NCBI RefSeq assembly: GCF_022539505.1
Contig: NC_061508.1
Coordinates: 31,800,256-31,864,255, forward strand
DNA: 64,000 nt
Source of the DNA: Lolium rigidum
Lineage: Eukaryota > Streptophyta > Magnoliopsida > Poales > Poaceae
Direction of reading: 5' to 3'
The position numbers and the translations under genes are program-made. This document shows, one piece after another, positions 54,831 to 64,000 of the stretch (positions are counted from its first letter, which is position 1; each line of letters starts with the position of its first letter). Under the pieces are notes generated by a model. It was not told the DNA's origin. It searched no databases and worked only from the letters and a program-made list of their open reading frames with translations.

Positions 54831-55963
54831 TATGCAACCATGGAATACATCCTACCGCTGCAAATTTGATGAAAAAACACTCGAGTATGTTTTTCTACAC
54901 TTAGATTGGGTTCTCTCTATACAAGAGCCTTGGGTAACAATTCTATTACTCTAGTCTATGGACGACTTCGGACTGTATGCAACAGATAATCTTGACGGTG
55001 CTCTAAGATCATGCTAAGGGCATCTGTAGCAGTCTAGCATAATTAAACGAACTATGAGCGTCCAAACATATCTGTGCACAGGAAACTGCCTAGCTAGCGA
55101 TGCAATGTAGTACTATCATCTCTTTCATCATTAATTGATGTGCCACATCAGTTTTTTGCATGCATGCATGTAGTGCATGATACTATCTATCAGGGGCGGA
55201 GCTACACCCCGGGCAACCACGGCCATGGCCTGGGGCGAAGCAAATTTTGTGGCCTGCGGTTATATAGAATTTGACTTGGCCTTGGCATGTCCTAGGTTTG
55301 ACCGATTTTCCTCTGTTCTAGGAAACAAATCGCTCTTCCCAGGGTCTCTCTTCCTTGCTCGCTCGGCACTTCCAAGGGTTGCTCGCGTCGCCGCCACGCC
55401 TCTCTACCAGGGTCGCTTGATTTCTGCCTTCTACATGGCTCTATCTGACAGACTGCTCAGTGCTCACTTCCCATGTTCCTCGTTCAGCACCCAGAACTGC
55501 GGTTGATTGGTATGAGCTCTTTGGCTCGGCTGCATCTCCCCCTTTACTTCTTCAATTGGATTGAATAACTAATTCAACCACTTAACAATTATTTATTACC
55601 AATTTCATGTTTTTGGAATAGGAGATAAAGAGATTTTATATACTCGTATTAATCTCAACAGCAAACTAACCAACCCAGTGCAAATCCTGAAACCGAAGAA
55701 GCTCTTCAAACTGAGTTGAAATTTTATGTTAACTAGATGATTCCCCGCACGTTATTGCGGAAATATTTGTTCAAGAATAAACACAATGTGGTTGAAATAG
55801 ATAGTGTGCATGGATAACAATGGTAATTTCATTAATTATGATTTTTTACATAGTCCTGTCTTCGGTCAGCTCGTTCATACTAAGGTTAGAATATTGTGAA
55901 TATATATATTTAGTCTGAGGGTAAACATAGGGAAAGATATACTCTACCAGCAAGAAACCAAAT
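54831..55963. other. Spacer with possible transposon ends
   Basis: At 55192 CAGGGGCGGAGCTACA resembles a hAT-type end, but no partner was found. At about 55730 ACTAGATGATTCCCCGCACG is a motif known to me from dispersed grass repeats. No gene. Confidence 0.4.
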
Positions 55964-56096
55964 GACCTTTTAGTATCTTGGATTCAGTTGACGTAAAGGT
56001 GCATGGTAACAACCTGAATATTATTGATCATGACCTTTTAGTACTTGGATTCAGTTGACGTAAATGTGCATGCTAGCAACCTGACGAAAATTATAC
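55964..56096. repeat. Tandem duplication, two copies of a 68-bp unit
   Basis: GACCTTTTAGTATCTTGG...GTTGACGTAAAGGTGCATG at 55964 is repeated at 56032 as GACCTTTTAGTACTTGG...GTTGACGTAAATGTGCATG. The two differ by a few bases and a short deletion. Noncoding. Confidence 0.8.
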
Positions 56097-56478
56097 TTAA
56101 AATATTTTGCATTACATGACGTACTTTCTAAATGCAGTAGGTCTAGATCGACAATTTATGTGGTATACAATGTGTTAATGTATCTTTAACATTCTTTATT
56201 TCTCCCATAATATGAATGCTTCTTCCCCGTCCAGGGATATGAAGAAGTTCAATAGTTGCAGGATCCAGGGCAATTAACAATCGTAGAAAAGGTGCATATA
56301 TATTCCCTGACGTTGACATAAGGCACTATTATCTCAGGATAAGAAGTTTGTACAACATAGCAGATTTTTTAACCTTAACTTGCCCTCAGGGATGCCCAAA
56401 ATACATAACCTGACATAAAATTTCCAAAGGCAATTGAAATTGTAGGGACTTGAGAGTTGCCCATCATGATTTTTTAGT
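56097..56478. other. Spacer left of the copia element
   Basis: No gene seen. It ends in the target-site sequence CTTTC (56479-56483) of the copia element. Confidence 0.5.
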
Positions 56479-56483
56479 CTTTC

Positions 56484-56805
56484 TGTTATAAAAGCGACAA
56501 GCAAATAACGAAGAACGAAACAAGAACACACGCAGGGGACACAAGATTTAACGTGGAAAACCCCTTCCAACAAAGAAGGGGAAAAAACCACGGGCGCCAG
56601 CCAGCAAAACTTCACTATATCGGGAGGTGTTTACAAACGCCGTGGGTTATCTTATAATCTGATAAACCCTAGCCGGCGGCTTACAAGATGCATATATAGG
56701 CGGTGCCAACGATCCGTACCGTACCAAGCCTCCGGCGACGGGCCTCGCTCCGCTCGTCAGAAGTTAGCCTCCCTTTAGTATATGAATTTGGATCATAATA
56801 CAACA
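56484..56805 (-). repeat. 3' LTR of the copia element
   Basis: Starts TGTTATAAAAGCGACAAGC at 56484 and ends ATCATAATACAACA at 56805 in + coordinates (TG...CA). It is 322 bp and lacks an extra segment of about 20 bp that the other LTR has after CCGTACCGTA. Confidence 0.95.
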
Positions 56806-56819
56806 AACTCCACCTTGAG
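56806..56819 (-). other. Polypurine tract of the copia element
   Basis: On the - strand CTCAAGGTGGAGTT precedes the 3' LTR directly. The purine core AAGGTGGAG is the usual primer for plus-strand DNA synthesis in copia elements. Confidence 0.75.
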
Positions 56820-56845
56820 ACAAATTCCATCTTGTAGCATGAACT

Positions 56846-59800
56846 TCAACAATCTCCTGAACAGACAAAGGAAAAACACTTGCTGGCGCCAACAGCCACT
56901 TGGGCTAAACGAGTTATACCAACCAAGCTCGAGCAAAGCTCAAACTTGGAAACGAGAACCGGCTTTGTCATCATATCAGCAGGATTATCATGAGTACTTA
57001 TCTTGCATACCTTCAGTTTACCTTTAGCAACAATGTCGCGAATATAATGGTACTTGATATCAATGTGCTTTGTCCTCTCATGAAACATTTGATCTTTAGT
57101 AAGGTATATTGCACTTTGACTGTCAGAAAACAAGTTAATGCAAGAATCATCTCCACAAAGCTCAGCATACAAACCTTTCAACCAAACAGACTCTTTGCAG
57201 GCTTCATTAATTGTTATATATTCTGCTTCGGTCGTAGATTGGGCAACAACAGATTGTAACGTTGCCTTCCAACTCATAGCACATCCACCAACAGTGAACA
57301 CATAACCTGTGAGGGATCTTCTCTTATCCAAATCGGCAGCAAAATCTGAATCCACATAGCCAACGAGTCCCTCACCGGTCTTGCCAAACTTCAAACAAGC
57401 TTTGGATGTGCCACGAAGGTACCTGAAAATCCACTGAACAGCTCTCCAATGTTCTTTACCAGGATCAGCAAGATATCGACCGACCAAACTCATAGCATAG
57501 GATAAATCAGGACGAGAACAAACCATGGCATACATCAAGGAACCAACGAGCACTAGAATATGGAACTCGAGACATGTACTCAATATCTTCATCAGTACTA
57601 GGACATTGCAATGCTGACAATTTGAAGTGGGAAGCAATTGGTGTACTAACAGACTTTGCATCATGCATATTAAAACGATGAAGAACTTTCTGAATGTAAT
57701 TTTGTTGACTAAGAAATAACACACTAGATTTTCTGTCTCTTGTAATTTCCATACCTAGTATTTTCTTAGCAGCACCAAGATCCTTCATCTCAAACTCACT
57801 ACTTAATTGTGCTTTCAAAATAGTGATCTCTTTCTTGCTCTTGGCAGCAATCAACATATCATCAACATATAACAGCAAGTATATTGGTGATCCATTAACA
57901 AACTTGATATAAACACAACTATCATACTTAGATCTCTTAAACTCATGTGCAAGCATAAATGAATCAAACCTTTTGTACCACTTGTCTTGGAGACTGTTTC
58001 GGACCATAAAGGGACCTCTTCAACTTGCAAACAAGATCCTCCTTACCAGGCACAACAAAACCTTCAGGTTGGTCCATGTATATCTCCTCCTCAAGCTCAC
58101 CATGCGAAAAGCAGTCTTTACATCTAGCTGCTCAAGCTCAAGATCACGCATAGCCACAATACCAAAGAATGCACGAATGGAACTATGCTTCACAACCGGA
58201 GAGAATACATCATTATAATCAATACCTGGAATTTGGCTGAAACATTTTGCTACTAACCTTGCCTTAAACCTCGGAGGCTCACTAGGAGACAAACCTTCCT
58301 TTCTTTTAAATATCCACTTACAGCGGACAGCCTTCTTTTGTTTAGGCAAGGGCACAACATCCCATGTGCCATTCTTGTCAAGCGATTGCATCTCCTCTTG
58401 CATAGCAGAAATCCACTTCACGTGGTCAACGGATGCAACGGCCTCAGTATATGTAGCAGGTTTAGTACCATGCTCCACCTGTTCAGCACAACTCAAAGCA
58501 TGAGCAACAAGATTACATTCTTCAATTAAACGAGGACGTGGACCTTTGTTACGCCTCGGTCTATCAGCAGACAATGGAACTATTTGTTTGCTGCAAAACA
58601 GGTGGTGAGTGCTTGAACAACGGTGTTATCAATTTCAGCAACATCATTTTCTTTCTCCTCCACGTGCTCCACCTCGCACGCTAATCCTCTGTTGTTCATC
58701 ATCGAATTATCGGAAAAATCAACGAGCATCGGTAACATCTATAGATGAACTCTTATAAAACATAACAGACCTCATTAAAGACAACATTCCTGCTATGCAA
58801 AACTTTCTTAGTTTCGGGATTCCATAACTTGTATGCCTTAACTCCCGAACCATAACCAAGAAACACACACTTAATAGCCCCGGGCTCTAGCTTTTCATTA
58901 TCGGCATGAGCATAAGCGAGTGCAACCGAAAACTCTCAAGCTGTGAATAATCGGCAGGTGAACCGGACCATACCTCAATAGGAGTTTTCTTATCAAGCGG
59001 AATACAAGGTGACCTGTTTATCAAGTAACAGGCGGTGGAGGCTGCTTCAGCCTAGAAACGTCTATGCATACCGGCATTAGACAACATGCAGCGAGCCTTG
59101 GAGATGATGGTTCTGTTCATCCTCTCCGCCACACCATTCTGTTGAGGAGTATATGGGATGGTGTGGTGCCTGACAATGCCTTCATCGCTGCAATAATCAT
59201 TGAAAACGAGTAGAACAAAACTCCATGCCATTGTCAGTACGAAGCAATTTAACTTTCTTTTCTGTTTGCTTCTCTACCATAACTTTCCACTTTCTAAAAG
59301 CATCAAACACATCAGATTTATGTTTCAGAAAGAAAGACCACACTTTTCTGGAGTAATCATCTATGATAGTAAGCATGTAATTTGCACCACCAAGAGAAGT
59401 CTTGCGGGAAGGTCCCCACACATCAGCATGCACATAATCTAAAATCCCTTTGGTGGTATGAACGAAAGCATGGAATTTAACTCTTTTATGTTTACCAAAA
59501 ATGTAGTGCTCACAGAACTCAAACTTACTCAAATTGCAGCCATCTAGCAGGTCTCTCCTGTGCAATTCTTCCATGCCATGTTCACTCATATGTCCAAGAC
59601 GCATATGCCACAGATTAGTTTTACCGGGTTCATCGGGAATAACAGCGAGCAGCAATACCGGATAAAGTGCTACCTCTAAGAACATATAACTTTGCAGAAT
59701 TCATATCACCAATCATGTGAACGAGAGAACCTTTTGTTACCTTCAGAACTCCGCGAGAACCGGAGTGTTTGTACCCGTCAACATCAAGGGTACCGAGAGA

Positions 59801-60913
59801 GATCAGATTTCCGGCCATGCCAGGTATGTGTCTAACATCCGTCGAGTGCGTGTCATGCCATCATGCATCTTGATCCGAACGGAGCCAATGCCCACGATCT
59901 CACGTGGGTTGTTATCTCCCATACGCACAACATCTCCACTCGCACAAACTCATAAGAACTGAACCAGTCTTTGTTACGGCAAATATGAAACGAACATGCG
60001 GAATCAAGGATCCACTCATCATTATCGAAACACAACCAAGCAAACACAACTAGGCAATCGCCATCCGAATTATCACTCGGAAACAACAACAGCCTTACCA
60101 TCACCCTCGGATTTGTTTTTCGGTTGGTAAGTACCGTTTCTTTTCTCTTTGTTCCGCAACTTCCAAGCAATCATCAATATTATGGCTAGTTTTCTTACAA
60201 TACTTGCAGAACTTACCATCTCGTCCCTTGGACTTTGAGCGACCTCTCGTCGGTCTTGCTCTTATCTCTCGTTGTATTTGTTGTTTCTGTTCTCGGTCCT
60301 GCCTCGGACCTGCAGGTGCCTCTGCCTTAGATGACGAACCCTCTCGCTCGCACCATAGATTTCATCTTTTCCCTCTCGTTGGAGGGCCTCATAAACTTCG
60401 GCAAGGGTTAGTTCATCACGACTCGTATAACAAGGTGTCTCGAAAATTCGCAAAAGAATTAGGCAATGAGACTAACAAGTATAAGAGCTAGATCCTCATC
60501 ATCATATTTTACCTCCATGGATAGCAAATCGAAACGATCTCTTTAAAGATCGATAGGTGATTCATCATTGACGCACCTTCTTGCAGCTTGTGCGAGAACA
60601 ACTTCATCTTCACGTGCATCTTACTGGTTAGATCTTTGGACATGCAGATCGATTCCAGTTTCAACCACAGCGCCGCTGCGGATTTCTCAGCAAGCACTTC
60701 CTGCAAGATATTGTTGGATAGATGAAGCTGAATTAATGAAAAAGCCTTACGGTCTTTCCTCTTTTCATCGTCGGTCCAGGTCTTGGCATCTTTCTTGCCA
60801 AATCCATCAAGAGCTTCATCCAGATCAGAAGATTGGGTAAGTATCGCCCTCATCTTCACTTGCCATAGAGAAAATCTTGTGGTGTAACGTAGATCGAACT
60901 TCAAGGAAGACAT
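56846..60913 (-). pseudogene. Copia gag-pol polyprotein, broken in several places
   Basis: Read leftward. Gag from ATG at 60913 (MSSLKFDLRYTTRFSLWQVK; LQEVLAEKSAAALWLKLES) is followed by a zinc knuckle near 60180-60215 (CKYCKKTSHNIDDC). The protease shows WILDSACSFHICRNKDWF (about 60020). Integrase at 59685-59197 shows LWHMRLGHMSEHGMEELHRR, DYVHADVWGP, IDDYSRKVWSFFLKHK and LLRTDNGMEFCS. Reverse transcriptase at 58574-57507 shows WDVVPLPKQKKAVRCKWIFK, ELEQLDVKTAF and the catalytic LLLYVDDMLIAAK. RNase H at 57500-56846 shows [35 protein letters not shown] and [10 protein letters not shown]. Catalytic motifs survive in every domain, but shifts and stops between about 60500, 60260, 59850, 58600-59200, 58010 and 57510 prevent one protein. 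Confidence 0.9.
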
Positions 60914-60942
60914 GTCGCAAAACCCTAGATTGAAACACGGGC

Positions 60943-60952
60943 TCTGATACCA
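60943..60952 (-). other. Primer-binding site of the copia element
   Basis: The + strand has CTCTGATACCA near 60942-60952, i.e. TGGTATCAGAG on the - strand, complementary to initiator methionine tRNA. It lies two bases from the 5' LTR end at 60955. Confidence 0.88.
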
Positions 60953-60954
60953 CT

Positions 60955-61296
60955 TGTTATAAAAGCGACAAGCAAATAACGAAGAACGAAACAAGAACAC
61001 ACGCAGGGGACACAAGATTTAACGTGGAAAACCCCTTCCAACAAAGAAGGGGAAAAAACCACGGGCGCCAGCCAGCAAAACTTCACTATATCGGGAGGTG
61101 TTTACAAACGCCGTGGGTTATCTTATAATCTGATAAACCCTAGCCGGCGGCTTACAAGATGCATATATAGGCGGTGCCAACGATCCGTACCGTAAGTCCA
61201 CTGTTTTGATAAACCCTAGCCTCCGGCGACGGGCCTCGCTCCGCTCGTCAGAAGTTAGCCTCCCTTTAGTATATGAATTTGGATCATAATACAACA
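60955..61296 (-). repeat. 5' LTR of the copia element, with an extra segment
   Basis: Same start and end as the partner at 56484, but 342 bp long. At about 61193-61220 it contains TAAGTCCACTGTTTTGAT followed by AAACCCTAG, absent from the other LTR. The first 18 bases of this segment also occur just outside the element at 61332-61349, and the last part repeats an LTR-internal motif. Confidence 0.95.
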
Positions 61297-61301
61297 CTTT
61301 C

Positions 61302-63157
61302 AATGGGTCAAAATTGCAGGCCATCTACTCATAAGTCCACTGTTTTGATCTGAAGCAAACTTGTTGATACCCCACTAACCTGAACCTGAGGAAGGTAGGT
61401 GGAACAGTGTTGAAAATCCTGAATCATGCAATTTGGATGGACATTCAATTTACTAGCAGAAATGGGCGCAGCGGCACGCCGCGCCGATCATGCAATACGA
61501 TGGTCTTAATAATTTTAAGACCACACTTAAGTTGGCAAAAGAAATGCATATTTTGCTTTTTAAACAATGGGTTTCAAGGTGATTGATAACAAAATTTATA
61601 CGATATACATTGAAATTATGTGCATAAAGTTGATCCTAAGAATCAAGTAAATAAACGGGCATAAGAAAGACACAAAAATTAAGTCTGGTAATAATAACTG
61701 ATACTGTATATTGATAATTGTATTGTACATAAGCAGCATTGGTGGTTGTAAGGATTTGTCGCAGCATCGGTGAGTGTTGACACTTAGGATGGAAAATCCA
61801 CTTATAAAACAGAAATTAGCCTATCATATTAATATATACTTGCAACTCGATTACATAGTTCATGGAATTGTCTTGCATAAATATCATAGATAGTAAATTC
61901 TATTTTAGTATACATGACAACAGTTTTCTAGCGAGAAAAGGCAAACAAAGATCCTAAAGTAGCACCATATGGTGGGTCGTGTCGGTGTTCCCGTATCTTT
62001 GAGTTGTCAGTGCACCACGCCATCATCTTCATGGTTAGAGGAGAGGATGGTGAGCTCTTCACTTGGTGCACCGTATTCTTCTTTAGTAATGTGGTAAGCA
62101 CATATTGAGAGCCGGTAAACACACCCATTGATGCAGAAAAGAATCCTTCTCATCTCCTAGTGCCTCTATGTTCTTTTCATCAGTAGACAAATGAATTCTC
62201 ATATCCCTGGAATAGATTGAATTATTGTATTAATTGCTAATCTCTAAAACTGAGAAGGGGACTCGACCACATAGCCTTTTTAAATCGTTCATGGCCTCAT
62301 ACTTGGCTAGTACATAAACAACAGATATACTATGAACATTTACACTGTGTGTTAAGTGGAAAAGGTAGTCGAATTCTAAGAACTGAATAAGCATGCAGTA
62401 AAGAAAAATTCTGACATAGACAATTTCAGGAAAAGGACATCAAAGTAGTAAAGAAAAAATTGATCTGGGCATATGACAAACATTTGATAAAAAGTATAAA
62501 GGAACAATTGCTCTGATGAGGGCTTGAAGGAAGTCACCGAAGTATGACTTGAATTGAATATTAAATCTAAAATAAAGATCAATTTTTTATACATGCCCTG
62601 GGTACAGTTAAGAACAGAGTAAAAATGATGAACGACACAGTTTACATATTAAAAAAAGTGATTTAGCACCATTGTAGTGAAGCAATACTGTGGAAGCCAT
62701 GTACTGATATCATGATCTATAGACCCAAGTACAACTGAGATGCAGGTAGAAATGATAAAACAAATAGGTTGCTTGCTAAACAGCACCACAATGTATACAA
62801 AAGTACCATGGCTCTGCTCTTGAATTTGGGCAGCTGGCGTCTAAGGCCAACATATGCATGTGGCCTCCACAACAGTTCACCCAGATCATTTCCTCTCAGC
62901 TAGCTACTAACCAAGTTCCCATGGAAATATTTCCTCTGAGCAAGTGCCCTTTCCACAAAATGACTAATGAAGGAACATGAAACTATTCATTTTTTATTTG
63001 TTGTCTTGACTACCTATCACCTCTCTCAGAACCATGCGTGCACACGGAGGAAAGAGCGGAGCGGCAACCACAAGCACTGGGAATCAACTCTGGAGTCACC
63101 ACAACAACTCAGGACTTTATATTAAAAATCTTAAATCTAAAAAAGATCAGCTGTATT
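61302..63157. other. Gene-free stretch right of the copia element
   Basis: AT-rich with short frames only. Near 61445-61500 a GC-rich GGGCGCAGCGGCACGCCGCG stretch stands out. No gene could be supported on either strand. Confidence 0.45.
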
Positions 63158-63290
63158 TTTTTTTTTCGAGAAAACGCAAAGGACCTTTGCGTTTCATTTC
63201 ATTGAAAAGGTAGAAGTTATTTACATCCTCCTAGGAGGCAGAGTATGGTACAAACACATGAACATCAGTGTACATCCCAGGTTTGTGGCA
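63155..63290 (-). repeat. LINE 3' end fragment
   Basis: A run of T (about 63157-63169) is followed by CGAGAAAACGCAAAGGACC, TTTCATTTCATTGAAAAGG and TTATTTACATCCTCCTAGG, the inverted 3' tail of a plant LINE with its A tail. No coding part. Confidence 0.55.
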
Positions 63291-64000
63291 GCACGACAGC
63301 TGTATTTGTATGCACATATCCTATTAATATATTGTACTATATTAAATATTAAAAAACTTGAATAGAACTTGCAGTCATGAATACACAATACAGAAGAAAA
63401 TTAAACTGAAGTTGTATCCATTCCTAAATTTATAAGACCGCTCGGCAACAAACTGCAGTAGCACAGACATGAGGAACTAAGTATTTCTCCTCAAGATGCG
63501 CCCAGATGGCACAGAAGCACCAAAGAAGGCACCAACCCAGAGTCCAGCAATGCAGGACCATCAGCAAACTGTAATAACGAAGAAATGTTTAATCTTCAAT
63601 ACCCATGATTTGTATAAAGAAAGTAATCCAAAACTGTAGTTAGCAAGCTGGCATGGTCTGACGTTGGACTACTGAGATCTCCCTATAGCTCGGTAAAATT
63701 TCTTACTTGTAACGAATTAATGACCATTTGCAATTGGCATTAAAGAGTAAGTACATACTATTGTCAATGAAATATCAAGGCCCGAACAACACAAATTGAA
63801 TTTAACTGAAAATGTTTTTATAGGAGTAAGTAAACGTCATAAAAAATTTGTAGTTTCTTTCAAGCTACCAGTAATTTTTTTTCCAAAGATCTTCCAGGCT
63901 AATAATATTTGGCATCTAGTTCACCTGTTATTAATTTGCTGCTTCTCTACTGCTGTGTCAGAGATCGAAAGGATTGGATCACTGGACTATTTTTCGACTA
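63291..64000. other. Right edge without a supported gene
   Basis: No ORF of note. A short GC-balanced piece at about 63490-63570 on the - strand follows a possible splice acceptor (TTATTACAG) and could be a last exon of a gene, but no frame matches a known family. Confidence 0.3.

Larger units (their letters stand above)
56484..61296 (-). mobile_element. Complete Ty1/copia retrotransposon with two LTRs and target duplication
   Basis: Both LTRs are present, and CTTTC flanks the element on both sides (56479-56483 and 61297-61301), a perfect 5-bp target duplication. The element reads on the - strand: 5' LTR at 60955-61296, PBS, gag, protease, integrase, reverse transcriptase, RNase H, polypurine tract, 3' LTR at 56484-56805. 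The domain order integrase before reverse transcriptase defines copia. At 4.8 kb with LTRs of only 320-340 bp it resembles Tnt1/Tork-type elements. Its coding part is broken by several frameshifts and stops. LTRs are still nearly the same apart from one indel, so insertion is fairly recent. Confidence 0.95.

Noticed and set aside
55192..55240. hAT-type end CAGGGGCGGAGCTACA
   Set aside because: Only one end seen; no inverted partner or 8-bp duplication, so no element is called.
63490..63570. Possible terminal exon on the - strand at the right edge
   Set aside because: An acceptor-like TTATTACAG precedes it, but no frame gives a recognisable protein and the rest of the gene would lie outside the window or is absent.

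Overview
This is a window of plant nuclear DNA, almost certainly from a grass of the Pooideae and most like the Triticeae (wheat, barley, goatgrass). The reasons are sparse intron-containing genes with GC-rich exons, wide transposon-filled gaps, and several element types typical of those genomes: LTRs starting TGATACG, CACTA elements with tnp2-type transposases, PIF/Harbinger elements, Stowaway-type MITEs and L1-type LINE tails. There is one 100-N assembly gap (22193-22292). No prokaryotic, organellar, rRNA or CRISPR content was seen.

Two host genes can be read completely. A cinnamoyl-CoA reductase-type gene lies on the + strand (five exons, 14129-17794, 343 aa); it has an AC element and a TATA box upstream and a 2-kb last intron that carries a Stowaway MITE and an internal duplication. 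A BTB/POZ-NPH3 protein gene lies on the - strand (four exons, 36230 down to 32624, 644 aa), with the phosphorylatable C-terminal tail typical of NPH3/RPT2-like proteins.

The rest is mainly mobile DNA. 1-972: part of a retrotransposon LTR. 1866-3022: a complete non-autonomous CACTA element with a 3-bp target duplication. 3133-4192: a decayed Harbinger transposase. 4633-8622: a long Ty1/copia gag with its PBS and LTR but no pol. 8852-10840: a foldback MITE, a minisatellite and a tandem duplication. 18470-19230: AT-rich low-complexity DNA. 19231-22192: a nest of insertions, Harbinger broken by an LTR, the LTR broken by a CACTA end, and that CACTA end broken by a second LTR. 22293-30352: two CACTA elements on the - strand, one inserted inside the transposase gene of the other. 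37540-41745: an L1-type LINE. 43500-45390: a second, dead LINE on the other strand. 45819-49597: a pair of Harbinger-like ends around an unrecognised acidic ORF. 50429-52674: a complete but decayed Harbinger element. 56484-61296: a complete copia retrotransposon with two LTRs and a perfect 5-bp target duplication.

The two host genes have no evident functional link. The transposons do form an interacting set: the small CACTA at 1866-3022 shares ends and subterminal repeats with the transposase-bearing CACTA at 26900-30352, so it is a plausible dependent of that family. I see no clearly new molecular system. The less ordinary items are the palindrome-rich copia LTR, the copia LTR whose extra segment matches adjacent flanking DNA, the unrecognised ORF at 48693-49409, and the nested CACTA pair.
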